Source of the DNA: Spirochaetales bacterium
GTDB lineage: Bacteria > Spirochaetota > Spirochaetia > SZUA-6 > RPPD01
Direction: 5' to 3'
Assembly (NCBI GenBank): GCA_016930675.1
Contig: JAFGGG010000042.1
Coordinates: forward strand, 80,423 to 130,882
Length of the DNA: 50,460 bases
Shown: one piece after another, positions 34,637 through 43,900 of the stretch
Numbering within the stretch: position 1 is the first letter of the stretch
How the letters are laid out: each line of letters starts with the position of its first letter
The notes under the pieces: model-generated
Database searches by the model: none
Told to the model about the DNA's origin: nothing
What the model saw: only the letters and a program-made list of their open reading frames with translations
Program-made: the position numbers and the translations under genes

Positions 34637-37600
34637 TGCGAATAAGTATTTTTAAATAACACACTCCTGTTTTTACCGCTTTTTTTTGCTTGAGCTAAAG
34701 CGTGATTTGCCATTTCCAGAAGGAGCTCCTTGATTTGTTGTCTTGTTTTTTCACTGTGTGCTCGGTGGTTTTTATTTATATTCTGCAGCTCGAATACGTC
34801 TTTGAAATCCTTAAGATTGAGTTTATTACGGATATAGTCGCTGCTGTCTATTAATGAGCATATACCAAAGCTGGCAGTTATGGTTAGTTTTTTATTACGG
34901 ATCGAAAGCGGAGTGTTTTCAATTGTAGTCCGCAGGGTCTCGGCAAAAATATGAGCTTCCTTGGCTTGAGTTTCGGGCAGTACGATTAAAAATTCCTGGT
35001 CCCGATACCTGCCTGCCCTGTCAAAGCCGCGGAGGGAGTTTTTTATCAGTTCTCCAATATGATAGAGCAATTTATTACCTGCTTGATAACCGTGTCTGTC
35101 GTTAAATAAAGTAAAGTTGTCAATATCCATCAAAAGCAGACTGAGATTATAAGAAGGACGCAGTGTAAGGCAGTCCTCCAAAAACTTAAGGATGGTTGTT
35201 TTATTTTCCAATCCCGTTAAAATATCCTGTGAAGACAGATTTAAGAGTCTTTGATATTCCATATATTTTTTAATATGAATGTCCACACTCACCAGAAATT
35301 CTTTTTCATCAAGAGGTTTTGTAAGGAAGGTGAGTACTCCCTTTTCTTTGCGCTCCTGTATTACACTTTTATCAGTCATCACAGTTAGAAAAAGGAAAGG
35401 GATTTGCCTCAAATGTGGATTTGAAGCAATAATATCCTGCATTTGATCGCCGCGCATTTTCGGCATATTATAATCGGAGATGATCAAATCGGGATTATAT
35501 TTATACACGGCGTCTATCGCGTCTTTGCCGTTGGCTGTTGTAATGAAATTCAGAAATCCCGCTTTTGTCAGGTACTCCTTTACGATATCTCTGATGGCCG
35601 GGTCGTCGTCTGCAATCAGGATCACACCTTTTTGATGATCATATTCATTTTCCTTGTTTCTTTGGGAGATAAATACGGAAATTTTGTCTTTCTCCAGCGA
35701 ACCTTTGATGTTTGATTTGATGATCTTTTTAATCTGGTTACGTTTGCTGATATCTACAGGCTGAGCCTGAACCTCTTCGAAAATTTCCAAATCAGCATAC
35801 ACAGCTCTTCCCTTTTTTAATTCTAAAATAAAACTGGAACCTTTTCCGGGACCGGCCGATTCAGCACGAATTGATCCTCTGAGATACTTGGTAAGTTCTT
35901 TTACAAAAGCAAGACCGATACCCGTGCCCAGGTACCTGGAATTTTTTCCGTTCGTAAGCTGTTCGAATCTGCCGAATATTATTTCGAGTTTGTCTTTCGC
36001 AATCCCGATTCCATTGTCGGATACTGTTATTTCCACTGATGATTCTTTATCTGTAAGCGCTATTGTTATAACTCCTGTTTGAGGGTCCACAAACTTTAAA
36101 GCGTTTGAAATGAGATTATGCATTATTTCTTCCAGCTTATCCGTATCGGTATAGAAATTATTTATCTTGGAGGATGGCAGCCGGCTTTGAATGGTTATCT
36201 GTGAACCGGCAGTGGCGGATTCATAGAAATTTACAATACTTTCGATGTAAGTGACAATGTCTATTTTTTGGATATTTAACTTTAATCCAAGCGCGTCCAT
36301 TTTTGCCAGATCCAGCAGCCTGTCAATTGCGGTTTTCAGTTTGAGAGAGGCATTATAGATAATGTTATATCTTTGTTTTACTTGATTGCGTTTTTCCGGT
36401 TTTTCAGAATCAAGACCGAGTTTCGCCGAATTAAGCACAACAGTTAAATGAGATCTGAAATCATGAGTGATATTGGCGATGAAATCATTTTTTAAACGGT
36501 CCAGATCCGATAGTTTCTTGTCTTTTTCCAAAATTTCCTGCATCATCATGGAAGCCTTCAGCGAACTCCTTATCTGCTCACTCAGGGCAAGACTTGAAAT
36601 TTCCTCCAGAGGATTGTATTCCAATGCAATAAAGCCCATCTCTTCCTGTCTGAAGATAAGCGGCTGGAAAATCAGATTATAACGTCTTTTAAGTCTGACC
36701 GCCCTTTTTGGTAATAGCTGTTTGGCCGGATAAAGACAGCCGTCTTTATGTAACTTGATTCTGCCGGTTTCATTGAAAGCAAGCAATAAACAGGCTTCCT
36801 CATATATTTTATATTTAGAAGAATGAATAGATACATAACAGCTTTTTATGCCGATTCTCGGCAGTTCTTGGGCCAGATTATCCAGGAGCGTGGGTACGTC
36901 AAAAGAGCCGATAAGAGTATCGATAACAAACTGCAGGGTTTGGGTTTTGTCCGCCAGCTGGAGCCTTAAGTCGGACAGCTGCTGCTTGGTGGTATTTTTG
37001 ATCATCACTCTGGCCTGATGCAGCATATTTTCCACTTTAATTGCATCGCGGGCATGCTCCGTAAAATAGGGCAAGATGGCTTTTCTCAGGGCGGATATAA
37101 AATTTTCCCAGGCGGCATCATCGATTCCCGTGGGGGAAGACAGGCGAAGCGCTTTATCCAGTACGGTAACAAAGAGTTTGTCATGTTGATTGCCGCATAT
37201 TTCCTTGTGAAATGCTTCCATGACTTCGCCCAATAAATCAATTTCCTTATTATGCAATGCTGATTCTTTATCTTTTTTTAGTTCTTGAAAAACGGTTGTC
37301 CTTATTTTCTGAAAATCATCGGCCCAGCAACCTTCGGACGGCTTTACATCCAAGCCGCCTGCTTTTACCGTTTGAGCGGACAGGCAACCGCAAGAGCGGC
37401 GGATAATAACTTTTGTTTTAAAGTGCTCGACTTGTTTTACCGGTTTTTTATTAATTTTTTTAAGTAAAAGCTCCAAAGCCCGTTTGGATATTTCAAATAT
37501 GGGTTGACGGACTGTGGTGAGCGGCAGAATAAGGTACCGGGCACTCGTAATATCATCAAAACCGGTAATGGCAACCTGATCAGGAAGTATGATATCGCGA

Positions 37601-38274
37601 TCACGGAGCGCTTTCATGGCCGCTATCGCCATTTCATCATTAGCTGAAACGACAGCTTCAAATTCAAGTTTTTTATCCAACGCATCCGTGATAATCCTGT
37701 AGGCTTTGTCAGACTGAAAATCAGCGCGTGTTATTAAATCCTGATTTATGGCAATGCCATGAGTCTGTAAAGATTCTATAAAAATCTTTTTCCTCGCGGC
37801 TGAATCTGCATTGGTCAAAGTTCCGCCGATATAAAGAAATTTACGATAACCGTGATCTTCAATCAGATGATCCATAATCGACTTGAAGCCCAACTGATTC
37901 TCTACCAGAACGGTAGTTATGCCTTCCAGCAGGAATCCCAGGCTGACCATGGGAAGCGGCTCAAATCTGCGGCAGAACTCTCTTAATTTTTCATTGCCGA
38001 TATGCGTGGCCAAAACCGTTGAAACCACGATTAATCCGTCCAGACTTTCAGGTGAAATCAGTTTGAATATATTATTGCGTAAATACGTCAATTCGTCGGC
38101 CGGATTAATATCGCTGCCCAAAAAACAGGCCACGTTTACATCAGCCTCTTTTGCGGCCCGCTCAACACCCGCCCAGATGGTGCGTTGATAATCGTCATCT
38201 AAATCATCGATTATAAAACCGACGGTCAGGCGGTTGGAGCTTTTATGAAGAATTTTCTTTCCGGAAGACCCCAT
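34633..38274 (-). CDS. LacI-domain hybrid sensor kinase with REC and degenerate GGDEF domains
   Basis: 1213 residues, no membrane segment or signal peptide. Order: LacI/GalR-type ligand-binding domain (~17-305; VGFIIDDL, VAITGFDDITSA, PLTTVRQP, ending VIIRRSCGC); GAF-like middle; coiled coil; HisKA (FIANITHDFRSHLTVV, near 608); HATPase (NLISNALKF, DNGIGI, GTGIGL); REC (~885-1000; ADDD, LIISDYNMPKM, FLTKPLD); and GGDEF fold (~1015-1175). The GGDEF signature reads RYRDQEF instead of RxGGDEF, so cyclase activity is probably lost although MDIDNFTLFNDRHG is kept. It is a cytoplasmic small-molecule sensor (inference). Same front half as the kinase at 1344-3935. Confidence 0.92.
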   Translation of the reverse strand: MGSSGKKILHKSSNRLTVGFIIDDLDDDYQRTIWAGVERAAKEADVNVACFLGSDINPADELTYLRNNIFKLISPESLDGLIVVSTVLATHIGNEKLREFCRRFEPLPMVSLGFLLEGITTVLVENQLGFKSIMDHLIEDHGYRKFLYIGGTLTNADSAARKKIFIESLQTHGIAINQDLITRADFQSDKAYRIITDALDKKLEFEAVVSANDEMAIAAMKALRDRDIILPDQVAITGFDDITSARYLILPLTTVRQPIFEISKRALELLLKKINKKPVKQVEHFKTKVIIRRSCGCLSAQTVKAGGLDVKPSEGCWADDFQKIRTTVFQELKKDKESALHNKEIDLLGEVMEAFHKEICGNQHDKLFVTVLDKALRLSSPTGIDDAAWENFISALRKAILPYFTEHARDAIKVENMLHQARVMIKNTTKQQLSDLRLQLADKTQTLQFVIDTLIGSFDVPTLLDNLAQELPRIGIKSCYVSIHSSKYKIYEEACLLLAFNETGRIKLHKDGCLYPAKQLLPKRAVRLKRRYNLIFQPLIFRQEEMGFIALEYNPLEEISSLALSEQIRSSLKASMMMQEILEKDKKLSDLDRLKNDFIANITHDFRSHLTVVLNSAKLGLDSEKPEKRNQVKQRYNIIYNASLKLKTAIDRLLDLAKMDALGLKLNIQKIDIVTYIESIVNFYESATAGSQITIQSRLPSSKINNFYTDTDKLEEIMHNLISNALKFVDPQTGVITIALTDKESSVEITVSDNGIGIAKDKLEIIFGRFEQLTNGKNSRYLGTGIGLAFVKELTKYLRGSIRAESAGPGKGSSFILELKKGRAVYADLEIFEEVQAQPVDISKRNQIKKIIKSNIKGSLEKDKISVFISQRNKENEYDHQKGVILIADDDPAIRDIVKEYLTKAGFLNFITTANGKDAIDAVYKYNPDLIISDYNMPKMRGDQMQDIIASNPHLRQIPFLFLTVMTDKSVIQERKEKGVLTFLTKPLDEKEFLVSVDIHIKKYMEYQRLLNLSSQDILTGLENKTTILKFLEDCLTLRPSYNLSLLLMDIDNFTLFNDRHGYQAGNKLLYHIGELIKNSLRGFDRAGRYRDQEFLIVLPETQAKEAHIFAETLRTTIENTPLSIRNKKLTITASFGICSLIDSSDYIRNKLNLKDFKDVFELQNINKNHRAHSEKTRQQIKELLLEMANHALAQAKKSGKNRSVLFKNTYSQ

Positions 38275-38309
38275 TCTTATCTCCGAAATAAGGGTAGTTA
38301 AAAGAAAAC

Positions 38310-38329
38310 CTTACTATTATAATAGTAAG
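38310..38329. promoter_or_regulatory. 20-bp perfect palindrome in the divergent promoter region
   Basis: CTTACTATTATAATAGTAAG is a perfect palindrome 36 bp upstream of the hybrid kinase start (minus strand). It contains TATAAT on both strands, so it may be a -10 element embedded in an operator. The binder is unknown. Confidence 0.5.
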
Positions 38330-38405
38330 AAAAAAAATATCTAAAATCAACCGCACCTGTCTAATGTGCATAATTGTAATTCCGGTAAAACAAATAATTT
38401 TTTTA

Positions 38406-38433
38406 TTGAAATAAAGGCGATCTTTACTATAAT
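38406..38433 (+). promoter_or_regulatory. Sigma70-type promoter for the EXPERA protein
   Basis: TTGAAA (38406-38411), 16-bp spacer, TATAAT (38428-38433), 44 bp before the ATG at 38478, which is preceded by a purine-rich AAAGGAAAGGGA ribosome-binding site. Confidence 0.7.
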
Positions 38434-38477
38434 CTGAAGATGATACAAAACATTTTTGAAAGGAAAGGGATATTTTT

Positions 38478-39023
38478 ATGCGGCAGCCTATTCCTCTTAA
38501 GCAAAGACCTCTAGATGTGGTTATACTTGTTTTCTTTTTTATTAATATTTTATGTATCACGTATATAGTGGATTTTGAACAGATTGCCAATCCGGAGCCG
38601 GTAGTGCCAGGCAACTCTCCCTCATCATATCCGCTTTGGCCACCGTCAGCACTCGTTAATCTGGTTCATTGGTGGGGAAATAATTTTGATCCTGTGCTGT
38701 TGGCCCGTCCCGCCTGGTGGAAGGCTACCATCTGGATCGACGCCCTGCTGTTTGGTCCTTTTTACCTTATAGCGATTTATGCTTTTATAAAAGGCAAGGA
38801 GTGGATTCGCCTTCCCAGTATTATTTATTCGTCGGTATTATGGACTAACGTCACTATTATATTGAGTGAAGAGATCTGGGGCAGCCATGCCTCACCGCAG
38901 CTGGGGATAGTGCTTTTAGCCAACGCGCCGTGGTTTATTTTTCCCGTATTCATTATCGCCCGGATGTGGAAAACCGATCATCCCTTTACTTCCGAAAAAA
39001 CCACCACACCTGGTGGTGATTAA
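38478..39023 (+). CDS. EXPERA-domain (emopamil-binding/TMEM97-like) membrane protein
   Basis: 181 residues with four predicted membrane helices (VVILVFFFINILCITYIV; the ATIWIDALLFGPFYLIAIYA region; SVLWTNVTIILSEEIWG; LANAPWFIFPVFIIARMW). The conserved Trp-rich loop (NLVHWWGNNFDPVLLARPAW) matches the EXPERA family (emopamil-binding protein, TMEM97). Eukaryotic members bind sterols or act as isomerases; the role in bacteria is not known. The last ~13 codons lie inside a dispersed hairpin repeat (38985-39054), so the natural C-terminus may have been changed by repeat insertion. An SDR follows 44 bp later. Confidence 0.85.
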   Translation: MRQPIPLKQRPLDVVILVFFFINILCITYIVDFEQIANPEPVVPGNSPSSYPLWPPSALVNLVHWWGNNFDPVLLARPAWWKATIWIDALLFGPFYLIAIYAFIKGKEWIRLPSIIYSSVLWTNVTIILSEEIWGSHASPQLGIVLLANAPWFIFPVFIIARMWKTDHPFTSEKTTTPGGD

Positions 39024-39054
39024 ATATATGGGTAATAGGTGGCGGTTTTTTCTT
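38985..39054 (+). repeat. Third copy of the 70-bp hairpin repeat
   Basis: It begins TTTACTTCCGAAAAAACCAC and ends GGCGGTTTTTTCTT. My ungapped alignment to 6963-7032 gives 52 of 70 identical positions and the same length. The outer stem pairs AAAAAA with TTTTTT; the other copy has AAAAAG with CTTTTT at the same positions, a compensatory change. An inner ACCACCA/TGGTGGT-type stem is present. It covers the end of the EXPERA gene and the gap before the SDR, and its T-run tail could terminate transcription. Confidence 0.75.
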
Positions 39055-39067
39055 TGCGAAGTCGATA

Positions 39068-39907
39068 ATGAGCAGTGATGCTGTGCGGAAACACTCAGAC
39101 ATGAAAGATCCGTTTCAAACCCGTTATGGACCGTGGGCTTTGGTAGCCGGGGCGTCCGAGGGTTTAGGCAGGGCTTTTGCCGAGGGCCTGGCCGCGCGCG
39201 GATTACACCTTGTGCTTATTGCGCGCAGAAAAAAATTACTTCAAAGTCTGACAAAAGAATTACAAACTCTTTACTCAATCCAGGTTCGCACTTTAGCGCT
39301 TGATCTCAGCAATGAAGATCTAATTGAGCGGCTCATTGCTTTTACGCGGGATATCGAAGTGGGGTTGGTAGTGTATAATGCCGCCTTTCCCAATATCGGA
39401 CTTTTCCATAGGAGGAGTTATGAGGAGCACAAAAAACTTGTTTCAATTAACTGTCTGGGGCCTGTGGCTTTGTGCTATCAGTTCGGAAAGCTTATGCGGC
39501 AAAGAGGAAGCGGCGGCATTATCCTCATGTCCTCACTGACAGGATTTGTCGGCACTCCCGTGCTGGCGCATTATGCGGCAAGCAAAGCGTATAATCGTAT
39601 TCTCGCCGAAGGTCTGTGGCGGGAGTTAAAACCCTCCGGAGTTGCTGTGTTAGCCTGTTGCGCCGGTGCCGTGGCCACACCGAACTTTAGAAAAAGTATA
39701 GACGATTCGGTCAATATATCACGGATTCCGGTAATGAGGGCTGAAAAAGTGGTGAGAAAAACCCTGCGCGCGCTTGGCAAAAAGGCGGTTGTTGTGCCCG
39801 GATTTTTAAATAAGCTTCATTACTTTTTCATCCAGAGAATTATTTCCCGAAAGCGGGCGGTTTCATTCCTGGGAAGAATTACTGAGAGATTATACAAAAC
39901 GGATTAA
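39068..39907 (+). CDS. Short-chain dehydrogenase/reductase
   Basis: 279 residues. Nucleotide-binding GASEGLGRAFAEGLA, NxAG-type VVYNAA, catalytic Ser in LMSSLTG and YAASK as YxxxK. The C-terminal part has a short basic tail (IQRIISRKRAV), which may touch membranes. An in-frame ATG at residue 12 is an alternative start. It follows the EXPERA gene; sterol- or lipid-like ketone/alcohol substrates would suit that pairing but this is inference. Confidence 0.9.
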   Translation: MSSDAVRKHSDMKDPFQTRYGPWALVAGASEGLGRAFAEGLAARGLHLVLIARRKKLLQSLTKELQTLYSIQVRTLALDLSNEDLIERLIAFTRDIEVGLVVYNAAFPNIGLFHRRSYEEHKKLVSINCLGPVALCYQFGKLMRQRGSGGIILMSSLTGFVGTPVLAHYAASKAYNRILAEGLWRELKPSGVAVLACCAGAVATPNFRKSIDDSVNISRIPVMRAEKVVRKTLRALGKKAVVVPGFLNKLHYFFIQRIISRKRAVSFLGRITERLYKTD

Positions 39908-39942
39908 TGCTTCTGCTGCGATATGGGATTTCTTTTTACGGA

Positions 39943-40689
39943 TCAGAAGGATAGCCTCAGCGCAGCCGTAAGCCCGTGTCGAGTGGGCATGAGTGCGAAT
40001 CTGATCTGTGTTTCATCAGGCAAGCCGGCGATTCCACGTGATTGTTTCCACTCTCTGTACGACTGATATTCGTGCTCAGGCGCGGATTTTATGAACAGAT
40101 GCAACAGCCCCATACCGCAGTTGAGGATTCCCTCGTAGAGAAACATATCATGCACATAATAAAAATCATTTACGTCTTCCGTGGGCACAAAAAAGTAAAA
40201 GACTAATTGGGCAAGACCTGAGGCGATTAATATACCACCGTTTAAATACCTGTCTCGCTCTGCGTTATGAGCCAGTGTTTCCAAATATACTTCACCCGTA
40301 TTGATTTTTTTGCGCATGTTTTCGGGACTGTCCTCCGGGAGATCTTGAAATCTCTGAGGAAGTAATTCGTAATCCGAAGGCAGTACCAGCATGAGTACGC
40401 CTGCGGTTACCAGAAGCGTTCCCGAACCGGCGAAGATGGCATCGTACATAAAGCGCTCATCCCCTAAGAGGTCGTCGGTTGTTTCGGTGATAATTACTCC
40501 GCCGACACCCAGGATTACGCCCGCACCTATCAACACGCTTCCTCCGATAGTACGATCCATTCGCGCGTCCTCCTGGATAAGGGCGAGATGCGCTGTGAGC
40601 CTGTCAAGCTGTTCACGATCGGTATTTTGGGCAAAAGACAAGCAATTGATGCATATATTTAAAGCAATAATGAAAAATAATTTTTTCAA
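39943..40689 (-). CDS. Exported or membrane protein of unknown function with repeated hydrophobic hairpins
   Basis: 248 residues from a TTG start, supported by AAGGAG 10 nt upstream; no ATG fits. Signal peptide (MKKLFFIIALNICINCLSFA). Two pairs of hydrophobic segments (GGSVLIGAGVILGVGGVII with GSGTLLVTAGVLMLVL; GGILIASGLAQLVFYFF with GILNCGMGLLHLFI) each follow an ERxxL/DRxx-type lead (MDRTIGG, RDRYLNGG), suggesting an internal duplication. It ends in a strand-like LTAALRLSF with a terminal Phe, as outer-membrane proteins do. The family is not recognised. Confidence 0.7.
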   Translation of the reverse strand: MKKLFFIIALNICINCLSFAQNTDREQLDRLTAHLALIQEDARMDRTIGGSVLIGAGVILGVGGVIITETTDDLLGDERFMYDAIFAGSGTLLVTAGVLMLVLPSDYELLPQRFQDLPEDSPENMRKKINTGEVYLETLAHNAERDRYLNGGILIASGLAQLVFYFFVPTEDVNDFYYVHDMFLYEGILNCGMGLLHLFIKSAPEHEYQSYREWKQSRGIAGLPDETQIRFALMPTRHGLTAALRLSF

Positions 40690-40742
40690 GTTATGTATTC
40701 TCCTTTTTTCAATTTATTACATATAATGTATAGCGCGTAATT

Positions 40743-40770
40743 TTGAAAAATCAACTTTTTTATATATAAT
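40743..40770 (+). promoter_or_regulatory. Sigma70-type promoter
   Basis: TTGAAA (40743-40748), 16-bp spacer, TATAAT (40765-40770). It faces the micro-ORF at 40793 and the Lhr gene at 40908. Confidence 0.65.
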
Positions 40771-40792
40771 GCCCATCTTTATATGTGAAAGC

Positions 40793-40855
40793 ATGCAAAA
40801 GGAAAAACCTTGTCATTGCGGCTGTAGCACTGCAATGGAAAATGAAACTAAATAG
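40793..40855 (+). CDS. Candidate 20-residue Cys-rich peptide
   Basis: ATG to TAG, 20 codons: MQKEKPCHCGCSTAMENETK. The CHCGC core could bind a metal ion. It sits 22 bp downstream of a good TTGAAA/TATAAT promoter and 52 bp before the Lhr gene. The ribosome-binding site is weak (GTGAAAG). It may be a real micro-protein, an upstream ORF of lhr, or chance. Confidence 0.4.
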   Translation: MQKEKPCHCGCSTAMENETK

Positions 40856-40907
40856 TAGTCAGAGGAATCTGGTTTCTCTTTAAGATTTCCGTTACACTAT
40901 AGTCCGC

Positions 40908-43900
40908 ATGAGTGTAATGGAATTTTTTCACCCTGTTATACGTTCCTGGTTTACCCGGACCCTGGGACAGCCTACGGAAGCGCAGGCACAGGCCTGGCCT
41001 TTGATTACCGGCGGCTCGCATGTGCTTGTCAGCGCTCCCACGGGCAGCGGCAAAACCCTCACCGCTTTTTTATGGGCCTTACAGCAACTGATTACAGGAA
41101 AGCTGTCGTTGGGAGCAGTCCGAGTACTTTATATCTCACCCTTGAAAGCACTCAATAGCGATATGAAAAAAAATCTCATCAAACCCCTTAGTGAGTTGAA
41201 AAAGGCGTTTAACCGGGCGGGTGTTCCGTTTCCTCATGTTTCGGTTGCGGTGCGCAGCGGTGATACTCCTCCTGAGGAGCGCAGGTCTTTTTTGCGTAAC
41301 CCACCTGAAATATTTATCACTACTCCGGAGAGCCTTAACATTTTATTGACAACAAAGAAAGGGGCTGAAGTATTCAGCGGACTTGCCGTAGTAATTCTGG
41401 ATGAAATTCATGCGCTGGTCGGTTCCAAACGCGGCACGCACTTGATAACCGCGGTGGAAAGACTTGTCCTGTACAGCGGGGAGTTCCAGCGGATCGCGCT
41501 TTCCGCTACCGTACGTCCGCTGGATGTGGTAGCCGAATTTGTCGGAGGTTACGGGAAGAGCAGCCGGACAGCATTATATAAAAAGCGGGAAGTGGTCATA
41601 GTTGATGCACCTCAGAGTAAACAGTACAAGCTGTCAATCTGTTATCCGGACAAGACTCATGAGGAATCATATGCGGACACGGTTTGGGATATCCATGCCG
41701 CAGAGTTCAGAAAACACATTGCGAGTCATAATTCCACTTTACTTTTTGCCAACAGCCGCAAAACCAGTGAACGGGTTGCCCGCCTGATAAATACCCAGGC
41801 GGGAGATATGGTGGCATACTCTCATCACGGCTCGCTTTCCCGTGAAATCCGTCTCGCAGTGGAACAAAAACTCAAGCAGGGTGACCTCAAGGCAATTGTG
41901 GCTACCAGTTCTTTAGAGTTGGGAATAGATATCGGAGAGCTTGATCAGGTTATCCTCATCCAGACTCCTCCCGCGCTTTCATCGGCCGTGCAGCGAATCG
42001 GCCGCGCCGGTCATAAAGTGGGAGAGGTGAGCAAAGCTCTGTTTTATCCTTTGTTCGGCAGAGAACTGTTATTGGCCGCGGTAAGCATCGAATGCATTAA
42101 AGACCGGGATATCGAAAGCATCCAGCCTGTCCTGTGCCCCCTTGATGTTTTAGCACAGGTTATCCTGTCCATGACAAGTGTAGAGGTCTGGAACGTTGAT
42201 GAATTATATGATGTTTTAAGATGCAGCTATCCCTATCATACGCTTTCGCGAAAACAGTATGAGCTGGTTATATCAATGCTGGCCGGACGCTACGCCGATA
42301 CACCGTTAAACGAACTAAAGAGCCGGCTTTCACTGGATAAAATAGATAACACCCTGAAAGCAAAAAGAAGTGTGCCTTTTTTACTCTTCATGGCGGGCGG
42401 GACCATTCCGGACAGAGGGTACTTTAATCTGCGTCTGCAGTCCGGTAACGCCAAAATCGGGGAACTGGACGAAGAGTTTGTATGGGAGCGTAATGTGGGG
42501 GATACTTTCGCGCTTGGGGTTCAAGCCTGGCGTATCCAGCGGATCACGCATAATGATGTGGAAGTTGTGCCCGCGGACAAGGGTAGAGGCATGATTCCCT
42601 TCTGGCGTGCCGATCCCCGGAACAGAGACTCTCATTTCTCAATGCGGATATTACGGTTTTTGGAAGGCGCCAATAAAAAGTTGGACAGTCCGGATTTTGA
42701 AAACCGGCTGATAAAAGAATATTATATGGAACAGCCGGCCGCGTCAGAACTTATTCGCTATCTTGTCCGGCAGAAACAGATAACCGGTGTGGATCTTCCC
42801 CACCGCCATCATATCGTAATTGAACATTATAATGATCCCTTTAATACCACCGACAGCAAGCAGGTAATCATTCACACTCTCTGGGGCGGGAGAGTAAACC
42901 GCCCGTTTGCCTTTGCTCTGGCCCAGGCCTGGCAGGAAAGCTACCATTATCCCTTAGAGGTTTTTGTGGATGACGACTGCATCCTCATCAATCTGCCTCA
43001 TGAATTTTCTCCCTCGCAGGTGTTCCATATGGTAAGCAAAAATAATGTGATAACCCTGCTGCAGAAAAAACTTGAAGCGTCGGGTTTCTTCGGCGCGCTT
43101 TTTCGTGAAAACGCGGGCAGAGCTCTGCTTTTGCCTAAAACGTCCTTTTCACGGCGCATGCCGCTGTGGCTAAACCGGCTGCGTGCGCAAAAACTATTTA
43201 AGGCGGTAACGCGCTATGATGATTTCCCCTTAATTCTTGAAACATGGCGCCAGTGTCTTCATGATGAGTTTGATTTAAAAGCCCTCAACGGATTACTTGA
43301 TGAGATCTTGAACGGAGAAATAGACATATCCGAGGCGACCACTCAAGGACCGTCGCCCTTTGCCAGTAATATTGTCTGGCGCCAGACAAATAAATATATG
43401 TATGAGGACGATACACCAAAAGCAACGACCGGGTCTTCTTTGGCGCAAGACCTGTTTAAACAAGTCATCTCGTCTGCTGCGTTAAGGCCGAGATTTTCAG
43501 AAGCTTTAATTGCCGATTTAGAACGCAAGCTTAAACGGACCGCGCCAGGTTATGCTCCGTCATTTAAAGAAGACTTGCTGGATTGGGTTATTGAGCGTTT
43601 GTTTATTCCCGAACAGGAATGGCAGGAACTGGCCGAGGCTTTTGCCGGAGATACCGGCCAAAGCTTTGGAGAGGTATGCGTTGAGTTATTGAACAAGATA
43701 GTGAAAATAAACTTTCCCCATGGCGAAAGTAAGCTGATAACGGCTGTGGAAAATTTGCCGAGAATTTTCAGAGCTTTTAATATCGAAGCAACCAGCGTCT
43801 CGCTGTCTTCGATTATTCCTGATTTTGAGAACGCGGGTTCAGGTATTAAAAATGGAGCCGCTTCGAAGGTTTCCCAGCTAGGAAAAATCGCATCCGGGCA

